Of a DNA stretch of 64,000 nt, positions 8,821-17,452 are shown in pieces. The stretch spans positions 1 through 64,000 of the forward strand of contig CAKUOD010000009.1 of assembly GCA_934668695.1 (NCBI GenBank). Reading direction: 5' to 3'. The position numbers were made by a program, and so were the translations under genes. Under the pieces are notes generated by a model. The model searched no databases, was not told the DNA's origin, and saw only the letters and a program-made list of their open reading frames with translations. Numbering within the stretch: the first letter of the stretch is position 1; the number at the start of each line of letters is the position of its first letter. Source of the DNA: an uncultured Collinsella sp. (GTDB lineage: Bacteria > Actinomycetota > Coriobacteriia > Coriobacteriales > Coriobacteriaceae).

Positions 8821-9237
8821 CCCAAAAAAGAAAGGCCCCCATAGCTGGGAGCCTATCAAATCAGTGGTGGGCGATGAGGGATGTCGCGTGCGGCTGGCGC
8901 CGCCCGCTCTCGCTTCGGGCCTACGGCCCTCGCGTGCTGCGCTGGAAAACGCTTCGCGTTTCCTCGGCTCCGCACCCTTTCGGGTTCGAATCCCTCTGCG
9001 ATGGGCCCAAAAAAGAAAGGCCCCCATAGCTGGGAGCCTATCAAATCAGTGGTGGGCGATGAGGGATGTCGCGTGCGGCTGGCGCCGCCCGCTCTCGCTT
9101 CGGGCCTACGGCCCTCGCGTGCTGCGCTGGAAAACGCTTCGCGTTTCCTCGGCTCCGCACCCTTTCGGGTTCGAATCCCTCTGCGATGGGCCCAAAAAAG
9201 AAAGGCCCCCATAGCTGGGAGCCTATCAAATCAGTGG
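8821..9237. repeat. 185-bp tandem repeat, two full copies plus a partial third
   Basis: Copies start at 8821, 9006 and 9191, exactly 185 bp apart. The first two look identical by eye; the third runs into the tRNA-Val gene after about 60 bp. On the minus strand each unit carries the last 13-14 bases of tRNA-Val, its CCA, a rho-independent terminator (GGCTCCC/GGGGGCC then TTTCTTTTTT), a reversed T-arm-like GGGTTCGAATCCC, and several small hairpins such as AAACGCTTCGCGTTT. Reading frames in this block are not credible genes. Confidence 0.9.
9191..9234 (-). terminator. terminator of tRNA-Val (minus strand)
   Basis: Read on the minus strand, GGCTCCC and GGGGGCC form a stem with loop AGCTAT, followed by TTTCTTTTTT. 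It lies about 10 bases after the tRNA 3' end. Copies of the same terminator occur in the two upstream 185-bp repeats. Confidence 0.8.
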
Positions 9238-9310
9238 TGGGCGATGAGGGATTCGAACCCCCAGCCTTGTGCGTGTAAAGCACCTGCGCTAACCGTTGCG
9301 CCAATCGCCC
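9235..9310 (-). tRNA. tRNA-Val (anticodon TAC)
   Basis: Minus strand, 76 nt including encoded CCA. Acceptor stem GGGCGAT/ATCGCCC is perfect. The anticodon arm GTGC-TTTACAC-GCAC gives anticodon TAC. The T-arm is GGGGG-TTCGAAT-CCCTC. The discriminator is A. Its 3' end is the seed of the neighbouring 185-bp repeats. Confidence 0.95.
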
Positions 9311-9497
9311 GTGCGGAGAGAGTATAGCAAAACAATCGCCTCATTCATCTCATATCCATTAAAGGTAACCGTCGCGTGTCGGCGCGGAGCTGATTCAGTT
9401 GAGATTGCCTGAACATTCCGTCCCTCTTTACGCCCTCGGGTATACTCAAAAGCTACTGATTCGATTTGATGCCCAGCAACAGCAGAGGGGATAGTAT

Positions 9498-11378
9498 ATG
9501 TGCGGTTTTGTCGGTTTTGTCGGTGGGACGGATAACCAATCCGAGGTGCTCACCAAGATGATGGACCGCATCGTCCATCGCGGTCCCGACATGGGCGGTC
9601 AGTTTATCGACGGCCGCGTTGCCCTCGGCTTCCGCCGCTTGTCGATCCTCGACCTGACCGAGGCCGGCGCTCAGCCCATGGCCAATGAGGACGGCAGCGT
9701 CGTTATCGTCTTCAACGGCGAGATCTACAACTTCCAGGAGCTTCGCTCCGAGCTCGAGGCAAAGGGCTATAAGTTCCACTGCGGCGCCGACACCGAGAGC
9801 CTCCTGCACGGCTATGAGGAGTGGGGCGAGGCGGTACTCGATCGCTTGCGCGGTATGTACGCCTTCGTCATCTGGGACAAGAAGAAGAACAAGCTTTTTG
9901 GCGCCCGCGATATCTTTGGCATCAAGCCGCTCTACTACTATCCCATGGCCGATGCGGGCGACGGCGCTCCGGGCGTGCTCTTTGGTTCCGAGATCAAGAG
10001 CTTCCTGGACTACCCGCACTTCCACAAGGCGGTCAACAAAAAGGCCCTGCGTCCGTACATGACGCTGCAGTATTCGGCAACCGAGGAGACCTTCTTCGAG
10101 GGTGTCTACAAGCTGCCGCCGGCGCATTACTTTACCGTAGACATCCCGACCGGCAAGATGAACATCGAGCGCTACTGGGATTGCGATTACTCTGCCGTCG
10201 AGAAGCCGTTCGAGGAGTACGTCGACGAGCTGGACGAGGTCGTGCACGAGAGCGTCGAGGCCCATCGCATCGCCGACGTCAAGGTCGCGTCGTTCCTCTC
10301 CGGCGGCGTCGACTCCAGCTACATCGCCGCTTGCCTCATGCCCGACAAGACCTTCTCGGTGGGCTTCGATTACAAGAATTTCAACGAGACTAACTACGCC
10401 AAGGAACTTTCTGACAAGCTCGGCGTCGAGAATGTCCGCAAGATGATTACCGCCGACGAGTTCTTCGGTGCGCTCGAGGACATCCAGTATCACATGGACG
10501 AGCCGCAGTCCAACCTGTCTTCCGTGCCGCTGTGGTTCTTGGCCGAGATGGCCCGCAAGGACGTCACCGTCGTGCTTTCGGGCGAAGGTGCCGACGAGCT
10601 CTTTGGCGGCTACGCCTACTACGAGGACACGGTCCCGGTCCGCAAGTACAAAAAGATGGTGCCGCTGCCCATCCGTCGCGCGCTCGGTAACCTGGCGTTG
10701 CATATGCCGTACTTCAAGGGACATAACTTCCTGGTCAAGGGTGCCGAGATCCCTGAGAAGTCGTTCCTGGGACAGGCTCTGGTATGGCCGGAGCGCGAGG
10801 TCGACGGCGTGCTCAAGCCCGAGTACAACACCGGCGATGGCGCCTTCGAGCTTGCCGCTCCCATCTATGCGCGTGTGAAGGGTCAGCCCGAGCTGGTCAA
10901 GAAGCAGTACCTGGACATGAACATGTGGCTCCCGGGCGACATTCTGCTCAAGGCCGACAAGATGTGCATGGCGCACTCGCTGGAGCTGCGCGTGCCCTTC
11001 CTGGACCGCAAGGTCATGGAGTTCGCTGAGCACATTCCCGACCGCTACCGCATCAACGAGAACGGCAACAAACAGGTGCTCCGCCACGCTGCCAACAAGT
11101 CACTGCCCGATGAGTGGGCCACCCGTCCCAAGGTGGGCTTCCCGGTGCCGATTGTCTACTGGCTGCGCGAGCAAAAGTGGTACGACTATGTCAAGGAGTA
11201 CTTCACCGCGCCGTGGGCAAGCGAGTTCTTCGATACCGACGAGCTCATGCACCTGCTCGATCTGCACTTTGCGGGCAAGGGCGATTTCCAGCGCAAGATC
11301 TATACGCCGCTCGTGTTCCTGGTGTGGTACAAGCGCTTCTTTATCGACGAGGACCAGCCCGCTGTTCAGGCTGCCTAG
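9498..11378 (+). CDS. asnB: asparagine synthase (glutamine-hydrolysing)
   Basis: ATP-dependent synthesis of asparagine from aspartate with glutamine as nitrogen donor. 626 residues. The N-terminal class II glutaminase domain begins directly with MCGFVGFVGG, so Cys2 is the nucleophile after Met removal. RRLSILDLTEAGAQPM and VFNGEIYNFQELR follow. The synthetase domain has the PP-loop SFLSGGVDSSYIA near residue 270 and SGEGADELFGGYAYY. AGAGGGG lies before the ATG. A single-gene unit closed by a terminator at 11405. Confidence 0.95.
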   Translation: MCGFVGFVGGTDNQSEVLTKMMDRIVHRGPDMGGQFIDGRVALGFRRLSILDLTEAGAQPMANEDGSVVIVFNGEIYNFQELRSELEAKGYKFHCGADTESLLHGYEEWGEAVLDRLRGMYAFVIWDKKKNKLFGARDIFGIKPLYYYPMADAGDGAPGVLFGSEIKSFLDYPHFHKAVNKKALRPYMTLQYSATEETFFEGVYKLPPAHYFTVDIPTGKMNIERYWDCDYSAVEKPFEEYVDELDEVVHESVEAHRIADVKVASFLSGGVDSSYIAACLMPDKTFSVGFDYKNFNETNYAKELSDKLGVENVRKMITADEFFGALEDIQYHMDEPQSNLSSVPLWFLAEMARKDVTVVLSGEGADELFGGYAYYEDTVPVRKYKKMVPLPIRRALGNLALHMPYFKGHNFLVKGAEIPEKSFLGQALVWPEREVDGVLKPEYNTGDGAFELAAPIYARVKGQPELVKKQYLDMNMWLPGDILLKADKMCMAHSLELRVPFLDRKVMEFAEHIPDRYRINENGNKQVLRHAANKSLPDEWATRPKVGFPVPIVYWLREQKWYDYVKEYFTAPWASEFFDTDELMHLLDLHFAGKGDFQRKIYTPLVFLVWYKRFFIDEDQPAVQAA

Positions 11379-11404
11379 CCTCGGCTTACGAACGCCTGCG
11401 CGTA

Positions 11405-11428
11405 ACGGCTCCTCCGGGAGCCGTTTTT
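11405..11428 (+). terminator. asnB terminator
   Basis: ACGGCTCC (11405-11412) pairs with GGAGCCGT (11417-11424), followed by five T residues. Simple rho-independent form. Confidence 0.85.
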
Positions 11429-11490
11429 GCGTGGGCGCGTTTCAGTTACTATAAAAATCGTCCCTGCCAAATGGCTGAGAAAGGTGAAAG

Positions 11491-13053
11491 ATGCACCATT
11501 CGGATTCCGCGACCGTGACCACGGTCGATACGCTTGCCAAGCTTCTCGACGTGTGCGGCGAGCTGCGCGCATCAGAGCGGGTTGACGAGCGTGCCGTGAC
11601 CGGCTGCTCGTTTGATTCGCGTGCGGTCTCGGCAGGTGACGTGTTCTTTTGCAAAGGCGCTGCCTTTAAGCCCGCGTTTCTGAGCATGGCGCTCGATGCG
11701 GGCGCCGTCGCATTTGTGTGCGAAGAGTCGCTGGTCGAGTCTCTGGAGCCGCTGGCGCAGGAGAGCGGCGCTGCGATGCTGGTTGTTGATAGCGTTCGCA
11801 CGGCCATGGCCCTGTTGCCGCCGGAGGTCTACGACCGTCCCGACCACGACGTCAAGATCGTGGGCATCACCGGTACCAAGGGAAAGACCACAGCCGCTTT
11901 TATGCTCCAGTCGATTATCAAAGCGGCGGGCGAGTCCTGCGGCATGATCGGCTCGGTGAGTACCGACGATGGCATCGAGTGCTACGAGAGCACCAATACT
12001 ACGCCCGAGGCCCCCGAGGTCTGGCGCCATATCGCCAACTGCCGTGAGTCCGGTCGCCAGTCCATGGTCATGGAGGTCTCGAGCCAGGCGCTCAAGTACC
12101 AACGCGTCGAGAATCTGCCGTTTGACGTGGCGTGCTTCCTCAACATCGGCCGTGACCACATCTCGCCGATCGAACACCCCACGTTTGAGGATTATTTTGA
12201 GAGCAAACTCAGGATCTTTGACCAGGCAAAGACCGCCGTGGTGAATCTGGGCACCGAAGAGGCTGACCGTGTGCTGGAGGCAGCGTCGACGGCCGAACGC
12301 TTGGTGACCGTTGGCGTCGAGCATCCCGAGGCAAGCCTGTGGGCGAGCGATGTGCGCATGGTCGGCTTTAGCATCGAGTTCAACTTGCATGGCCTGTGTG
12401 CCGACGAGTCCGAGGCGGGGGAGAAGATCCTGCTGGGTATCGCGGGAGACTTTAACGTGGAGAACGCGCTGGTCGCTATCGCCGCTGCGCACGAGATCGG
12501 CATCGGTATCGATGCCATCAAGAAGGGCCTCTCCAAGCTTCGTGTGCCGGGCCGCATGGAGGTCGTGGAGTCGAAGGACGGCCGCGTGATCTGCGTCGTT
12601 GACTATGCGCACAACCAGCTTTCGTTCCGTTCGCTTTTCTCGTCGGTCAAGCGCGCGTTTCCCACTAGCCCAGTCATTGCGGTGTTTGGCGCTGCTGGCG
12701 GCAAGGCGCAGGAGCGCCGCGAGCAGCTTCCGCGCGAGGCCGCACCATATTCCGACCTGATGATTTTTGCCAACGAGGACCCGGCTCACGAGGACCCGAT
12801 GAAGGTCTGTCGCGAGCTTGCCGAACATGTTCCCGACGATACGCCGAACAAGATCATCCTCGACCGCGAAGCCGCTGTGCATGCGGCCTTTAAGGCGGCG
12901 CGCGAGGAGTACGTCAACCCCAATGCTCCCACCATTGTCTTGCTGCTGGCAAAGGGTGACGAGGAGCTCATGCACGTGGGCGACGAGTTCGTGCCCATCG
13001 AGAGCGACCTTTCGTTGGCCAATCGCCTGATCGATGTTGCCCAGTTTGACTAA
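11491..13053 (+). CDS. murE: MurE-like UDP-N-acetylmuramyl-tripeptide synthetase
   Basis: A Mur ligase that adds the third residue of the peptidoglycan stem peptide. 520 residues with the three Mur domains: N-terminal UDP-binding part (GCSFDSRAVSAGDVFFCKG, 38-56), central ATPase with GITGTKGKTT (125-134) and the MurE-specific STNTTPEAPEVWRH, and a C-terminal domain with VDYAHNQLSF. The DNPR motif that marks meso-diaminopimelate enzymes is replaced by ANEDPAHEDP, so the added residue is probably not mDAP. The central NIGRDHISPIEH also departs from the usual DHLDxHG. It is outside a dcw cluster but near murI, which supports a cell-wall role. Confidence 0.75.
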   Translation: MHHSDSATVTTVDTLAKLLDVCGELRASERVDERAVTGCSFDSRAVSAGDVFFCKGAAFKPAFLSMALDAGAVAFVCEESLVESLEPLAQESGAAMLVVDSVRTAMALLPPEVYDRPDHDVKIVGITGTKGKTTAAFMLQSIIKAAGESCGMIGSVSTDDGIECYESTNTTPEAPEVWRHIANCRESGRQSMVMEVSSQALKYQRVENLPFDVACFLNIGRDHISPIEHPTFEDYFESKLRIFDQAKTAVVNLGTEEADRVLEAASTAERLVTVGVEHPEASLWASDVRMVGFSIEFNLHGLCADESEAGEKILLGIAGDFNVENALVAIAAAHEIGIGIDAIKKGLSKLRVPGRMEVVESKDGRVICVVDYAHNQLSFRSLFSSVKRAFPTSPVIAVFGAAGGKAQERREQLPREAAPYSDLMIFANEDPAHEDPMKVCRELAEHVPDDTPNKIILDREAAVHAAFKAAREEYVNPNAPTIVLLLAKGDEELMHVGDEFVPIESDLSLANRLIDVAQFD

Positions 13054-13160
13054 TGAACCATGATGGCGAAGGCGCCCTGAGTGCGCTGTCGCCATAAACG
13101 TGTTCCCTCAATCAAAACATGCCGTCCAAGCCCAAACCCTTCTACGTAAACGGAGTAACC

Positions 13161-14072
13161 ATGTCCCACAACACCCTGCCGACCGTCGCCGAGCTTTCGG
13201 GCGAGATGCGCGAGCGCTTGGCCAAGGTCAAGTACGTCTTTACCGACCTGGATGCCACGATGCTCGCACCCGGCTCGTGCGTGCTGCGCGACAACGACGG
13301 CAACCCCTCGACCAAACTCGTCGAGGCCGTCGTGGCACTTGCCCGCGCTGGTATTCAGGTGGTTCCCACCTCGGGCCGCAACCGTACCATGATCCACGAG
13401 GATGCGCGCGTGCTCGGCCTCAACTCCTACATTGGTGAGATGGGCGGCCTGGTCATGTACGACCTCAAAGCCAACGATTGGGAGTATCTGACCGGCGACA
13501 TGCCCTACGACCCCTCTTGCGGTCTCACGCCGCACCAGGTGATCGAGCAGACCGGTGTGTGCGAGAAGATCCTCGCCCGCTGGCCGCACAAGATCGAGTA
13601 TCACAACGACATGTCGACCGGCTACAAGTACCGCGAGGTCACCGTCGGCATGCGCGGCGACATCCCCGATGACGAGGCGCAGGCCATCCTCGACGAGGCC
13701 GGCTGCGGCTTGGTGTGGGCCTGTAACGGTCACCTGACGCATCTGTCCAAGCCGACGACGCTCGAGCTCGATCGCGTCGAGGACGGTCGCGCGTTTAACA
13801 TCAATCCCGCCGGCCTCAACAAGGGCGTTGCCATCGCGCGCTTCTGCGAGCACCTGGGGATCGAGCGCGAGGAGACGCTCGCGCTCGGCGATTCCGAGTC
13901 CGACTTCTACATGGCCGATCACGTGGGCACGTTCTGCCTGGTCGAGAATGGCCTGACGAGCGCCGGCGCGCCCGAGTTCTTGGCTGCTTGCGAGAACGCT
14001 TTCGTTACGCGCGGCAAAATTGTCGACGGTTGGGCGGCGACGGCAGAGCTGCTGGTCGCGGCGCGTTCGTAG
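13161..14072 (+). CDS. HAD-superfamily hydrolase
   Basis: A 303-residue HAD phosphatase of the Cof/sucrose-phosphatase-like group; the substrate is unknown. Motif I is FTDLDATML with Asp29 and Asp31, motif II is TSGRNRT, and motif IV is LGDSESDFYMAD near residue 248. The cap (about residues 95-200) is inserted between motifs II and III as in type C2 HADs. The ATG at 13161 with GGAG eight bases upstream is preferred to an in-frame ATG at 13119. It sits between murE-like and murI, but a wall role is only a guess from position. Confidence 0.8.
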   Translation: MSHNTLPTVAELSGEMRERLAKVKYVFTDLDATMLAPGSCVLRDNDGNPSTKLVEAVVALARAGIQVVPTSGRNRTMIHEDARVLGLNSYIGEMGGLVMYDLKANDWEYLTGDMPYDPSCGLTPHQVIEQTGVCEKILARWPHKIEYHNDMSTGYKYREVTVGMRGDIPDDEAQAILDEAGCGLVWACNGHLTHLSKPTTLELDRVEDGRAFNINPAGLNKGVAIARFCEHLGIEREETLALGDSESDFYMADHVGTFCLVENGLTSAGAPEFLAACENAFVTRGKIVDGWAATAELLVAARS

Positions 14073-14123
14073 CGCGGCGTCGCCGCACTTGGACATGTCT
14101 TTTCGAGAGAGACTGGTGAGGTA

Positions 14124-15008
14124 ATGTCCGATATCGAGAATCCGGCAGGCGACACGCGCCCGATTGGCGTGTTCGATTCTGGTTTGGGCGGTCTGACGGT
14201 TGCGCGTGCCATCGCGACGGCGCTGCCGCACGAGTCCGTCTACTACTTCGGCGACACCAAACGCTGTCCCTACGGCACGCGCACCGAGGATGAGGTGCGC
14301 TCATTTGCGTTGCAGGCGGGTCGTTGGCTTTCGAAGCACGACGTCAAGATTATGGTCATCGCCTGCAACACGGCGACCGCCGCGGCCTTGCGTCTGGCCC
14401 AGCAGGTGCTCGACGTCCCCGTCATCGGTGTGATTGCACCGGGCGCACGCGCGGCAATCAACAGCACCCGCACGCGCCGGGTGGGTGTGCTCGCCACCAA
14501 CCTCACCATTCGCTCGGGCGCCTACACGCGCGCCATCCAGGACCTGGATGCCGGCGTGGACGTGTACGGCTGCCCTGCTTCGAGCTTTGTCGAGGTCGTC
14601 GAGCATGAGCTCGCGTCGGGTGCGCACCTGCAGGAGCAGTGGCTCGAGAACGAGGACGTCTTCGATACGCCTGCCGTGCGTGCGCTGGTGGGTGCCACGG
14701 TTGAGCCGCTGCGCGACCACGGTATCGATACCGTGGTGCTCGGCTGTACGCATTTTCCGCTGTTGGTGGGACCTATCCGCCATGCGCTGGGGCCTGGGGT
14801 GCGCGTCGTGAGTTCCGCCGAGGAGACCACGCGCGAGCTGACCGATATCCTCACGCGCCGCGAGCAGCTGGCGGGCGACGCCGCCGAGCCGCAGCATCGT
14901 TTTGCCACGACGGCCGATAACATTGCCGAGTTTGCGGTGGCGGGCAGCTTTATCTTTGGTCAGCCGCTCAAGAGCATCGAACATATCGATATCGATGAGC
15001 TGAAGTAG
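14124..15008 (+). CDS. murI: glutamate racemase
   Basis: Cofactor-independent interconversion of L- and D-glutamate, supplying D-Glu for peptidoglycan. 294 residues. Seen: GVFDSGLGGLTVA at 15-27 with the catalytic Asp, the first catalytic cysteine Cys81 in IACNTATAAAL, and the second, Cys208, in LGCTHFPLL. GAGAGACTGGTGAGG-like purine-rich sequence precedes the ATG. It begins a run murI-rph-rdgB-dtd; murI, rph and rdgB are also neighbours in Bacillus and other genomes. Confidence 0.95.
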   Translation: MSDIENPAGDTRPIGVFDSGLGGLTVARAIATALPHESVYYFGDTKRCPYGTRTEDEVRSFALQAGRWLSKHDVKIMVIACNTATAAALRLAQQVLDVPVIGVIAPGARAAINSTRTRRVGVLATNLTIRSGAYTRAIQDLDAGVDVYGCPASSFVEVVEHELASGAHLQEQWLENEDVFDTPAVRALVGATVEPLRDHGIDTVVLGCTHFPLLVGPIRHALGPGVRVVSSAEETTRELTDILTRREQLAGDAAEPQHRFATTADNIAEFAVAGSFIFGQPLKSIEHIDIDELK

Positions 15009-15062
15009 ATGTAAGGCAGCCGCCAAAGCCTTCGCCACACCTTTTGCCGAAAGGATTTTTCT

Positions 15063-15788
15063 ATGGAGTACATGCAGGTCAACCGCGCCAACGGTCGCGC
15101 TGCTGACGAGCTTCGTCCCGTTAAGCTCACCCGCGGCGTCATGAAGCACGCCCACGGTTCGTGCCTGGCCGAGTTTGGCGATACGCGCGTGCTGTGCGCC
15201 GCCACCATCGAGGAGGGCGTGCCGGGCTGGCGCAAGGGCGCCAAGGCCGGTTGGGTAACGGCGGAGTACGCCATGCTGCCGGCGTCGACCGGCAAGCGCT
15301 GCAAGCGCGAGCACGCCAATCGCAAGGGCCGCTCCATGGAGATCGAGCGTCTCATTGGCCGCAGCCTGCGTACCGTTGTCAACATGAAGGCGCTCGGCGA
15401 GTACACCGTCACCGTCGACTGCGATGTGATTCAGGCCGATGGCGGCACGCGTACAGCGAGCATCACCGGCGCCTGGGTGGCGCTGCACGACGCCCTCGCC
15501 ATGTGGGTCGAGGCGGGCAAGATCGAGCGCATCCCGCTTACCGGCCAGGTGGCTGCCATCTCCATGGGCGTTGTCGACGGTAATACGCTGCTTGATCTCG
15601 ATTATTCCGAGGACAGCCATGCCGAGGTCGACATGAACCTCGTCGCCACCGACACCGGTGAGATGATCGAGCTCCAGGGCACCGGCGAGCAGGCGCCTTT
15701 CGACCGCAAACGCCTCAACGTCCTGCTCGACCTGGGCGACAAAGGCATCGCCGAGCTCATCGAGCTCCAGCGCCAGGCCCTCGCCTAA
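15063..15788 (+). CDS. rph: ribonuclease PH
   Basis: Phosphorolytic 3'-5' exoribonuclease that trims tRNA 3' tails. 241 residues, the usual length. Seen: the N-terminal ELRPVKLTRGVMKHAHGSCLAEFGDTRVLC block, GWVTAEYAMLPASTGKR in the active site, and the C-terminal DLGDKGIAELIELQ helix. An alternative start at the ATG three codons downstream is possible. About 55 bases after murI, likely co-transcribed. Confidence 0.95.
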   Translation: MEYMQVNRANGRAADELRPVKLTRGVMKHAHGSCLAEFGDTRVLCAATIEEGVPGWRKGAKAGWVTAEYAMLPASTGKRCKREHANRKGRSMEIERLIGRSLRTVVNMKALGEYTVTVDCDVIQADGGTRTASITGAWVALHDALAMWVEAGKIERIPLTGQVAAISMGVVDGNTLLDLDYSEDSHAEVDMNLVATDTGEMIELQGTGEQAPFDRKRLNVLLDLGDKGIAELIELQRQALA

Positions 15789-15931
15789 CCTACCAAAAAG
15801 TGACAGGTTTATTTTGGCAGGTTTTATCTGGGAAAACGTCGAAGTATAAGACTGCCGTTGATTGAGAGGGGAGAGGCGGAGGCCCTCGTCGCCCTCGGCG
15901 CGGCATTGCTATAGAGACAAGGAGACCACTC

Positions 15932-16573
15932 ATGGCACTTGAGAAGATCGACATCGACACCCTCGACCCGGCGGCGACCATTGTCGTGGCAACGGGCAAC
16001 GCCCATAAGCTCACCGAGATCGAGGCCATTTTGGGCAAGGTCATGCCCGAGGTTCGCTTTGTGGCGCTCGGCCAGCTGGGCGAATTTGAGGACCCCGAGG
16101 AAAACGGCACGACGTTTTTGGAGAACGCCATCATTAAGGCGCAGGCTGCCGTCGAAGAGACGGGGCTCATGGCCATTGCCGACGATTCGGGCCTGGTCGT
16201 CGACGCGCTGGACGGTGAGCCCGGTGTGTATAGCGCGCGCTACGCGGGCGTTCACGGCGACGATGCCGCCAACAACGCCAAGCTGCTCGTGAATCTGGAG
16301 GGCGTGGCCGACGAGGACCGCACTGCGCGCTTTATGAGCGTCGTCGCGCTCATCGACACGGACGGTTTGGTCACCTATGGCGAGGGCGCCTGCGAGGGCG
16401 TTATCGCGCACGAGGGTTGCGGCGATCACGGCTTTGGCTACGACCCGCTGTTCCTGCCGGTCGATACGCCGGGCAAGACTATGGCCGAGCTCACGGCGGA
16501 CGAGAAGAACGCCATCAGCCATCGATTCCATGCGCTCGAGCACCTATCCGCCAAACTGACGGGCGAGGAGTAA
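15932..16573 (+). CDS. rdgB: XTP/dITP diphosphatase (RdgB/Ham1 family)
   Basis: Hydrolyses non-canonical purine triphosphates (XTP, ITP, dITP) to monophosphates, keeping them out of nucleic acids. 213 residues. Seen: IVVATGNAHKLTEIEAIL (16-33), IADDSGLVVDALDGEPGVYSARYAG and GFGYDPLFLP, all family hallmarks. AAGGAG precedes the ATG. The rph-rdgB adjacency is widely conserved. It ends three bases before dtd, so the two are coupled. Confidence 0.94.
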   Translation: MALEKIDIDTLDPAATIVVATGNAHKLTEIEAILGKVMPEVRFVALGQLGEFEDPEENGTTFLENAIIKAQAAVEETGLMAIADDSGLVVDALDGEPGVYSARYAGVHGDDAANNAKLLVNLEGVADEDRTARFMSVVALIDTDGLVTYGEGACEGVIAHEGCGDHGFGYDPLFLPVDTPGKTMAELTADEKNAISHRFHALEHLSAKLTGEE

Positions 16574-16576
16574 GCC

Positions 16577-17023
16577 GTGCGTGCGGTGGTACAGCGCGTA
16601 CTCAATGCCGGCGTGACAGTCGACGGCGAGTGCGTGGGCAAAATTGGGCGCGGCTATCTGGTGCTGTTGGGCGTGGGCCACGGCGACACGCGCGCCGAGG
16701 CCGATAAGCTGTGGGGCAAGCTCCGCGGCTTGCGCATTAACGAGGACGAGAACGGCAAGACCAACCTGGCACTTGCCGATGTCGACGGCGAGGTTCTCGT
16801 GGTGTCGCAGTTCACGCTGTTCGCCGATTGCCGTCACGGCCGCCGTCCGTCGTTTACCGATGCAGGCGCCCCCGATGTTGCCAACGAGCTCTACGAGTAC
16901 TTCCTGACGCTCGTTCGCCAAGATGTCGAACACGTGGCGCACGGCATCTTTGGCGCCGACATGAAGGTCGACCTCGTCAACGACGGTCCATTCACCATCG
17001 TTCTGGACACAGACAATCTGTAA
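16577..17023 (+). CDS. dtd: D-aminoacyl-tRNA deacylase
   Basis: Removes D-amino acids mis-attached to tRNA. 148 residues from a GTG start: [17 protein letters not shown] is the standard N terminus, so the GTG is well supported. The active-site motifs are [17 protein letters not shown] (SQxTL) and the C-terminal [10 protein letters not shown] (variant of the NGPxT cis-Pro motif). Starts three bases after rdgB; GGCGAGGAG at the end of rdgB supplies the ribosome site. Confidence 0.92.
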   Translation: MRAVVQRVLNAGVTVDGECVGKIGRGYLVLLGVGHGDTRAEADKLWGKLRGLRINEDENGKTNLALADVDGEVLVVSQFTLFADCRHGRRPSFTDAGAPDVANELYEYFLTLVRQDVEHVAHGIFGADMKVDLVNDGPFTIVLDTDNL

Positions 17024-17058
17024 GTAGTCAATTTGGGACGGGGCTTATTTAGCTACTT
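17022..17058. repeat. single REP-like palindrome, GGGACGGGG core
   Basis: AAGTAG (17022-17027) and CTACTT (17053-17058) flank TCAATTTGGGACGGGG. The same unit occurs twice, in opposite orientation, at 38343-38504. It begins right at the dtd stop codon, a typical position for REP-type elements. Confidence 0.6.
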
Positions 17059-17106
17059 GCGTATGGCGGCAGCAGGGTGCTATAGTATTAGAGTTTTGTC
17101 TATCTT

Positions 17107-17125
17107 AGGGGTATTATCCCCTTTT
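17107..17125 (+). terminator. small hairpin with T-run before veg
   Basis: AGGGG-TATTAT-CCCCT then TTTT, about 30 bases upstream of the veg start and downstream of a TATAGTATTAGAG stretch that could be a -10 region. It may end dtd transcription or act as a weak leader attenuator. Confidence 0.45.
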
Positions 17126-17153
17126 TGAATTGCACCTTCTGGAGGCCCTGTTC

Positions 17154-17450
17154 ATGGAAGAGATGGAAGTCAATCACGTCGACGACATCCACGAGAAGCT
17201 GACCGATATGGTGGGCGATCGCGTCAAGGTGAAGGCCAACATGGGCCGCACCCGCGTCGTCGAGCGCATGGGCACCATCAAGAGCGTCCATCCGGCAGTC
17301 TTTATCGTCGAGGTTGACGAGCGTCGCGGCCGCAAGTCGCGTCAGTCCTACCAGTATATCGATGTCCTCACCGGTCAGGTCGAACTGTTTGACCCCGAGA
17401 GCGGCGAGCATATCTTTACCCCGCTCGGCAACCAGCTCGAGGAGCACTAG
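17154..17450 (+). CDS. veg: Veg-family protein (DUF1021)
   Basis: A 98-residue protein related to Bacillus subtilis Veg, which stimulates biofilm formation; its molecular action is not settled. Seen: VKVKANMGRTRVVERMGTI and HPAVFIVEVD, then SYQYIDVLTGQVEL, the same order of segments as Veg. The ATG at 17154 with TGGAGG upstream is preferred to 17130. It is immediately upstream of ispE, the same neighbour as in Bacillus, which supports the assignment. Confidence 0.85.
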   Translation: MEEMEVNHVDDIHEKLTDMVGDRVKVKANMGRTRVVERMGTIKSVHPAVFIVEVDERRGRKSRQSYQYIDVLTGQVELFDPESGEHIFTPLGNQLEEH

Positions 17451-17452
17451 CG

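Noticed and set aside
8821..9237. CRISPR array
   Set aside because: Unit is 185 bp with no spacer variation; not a CRISPR repeat-spacer pattern, and no cas genes are present.
8749..9327. Several 87-149-codon frames (for example starting MGAFLFWAHRRGIRTR) on both strands
   Set aside because: They are produced by the 185-bp tandem repeat of tRNA and terminator sequence and repeat with it; no protein-coding signal.
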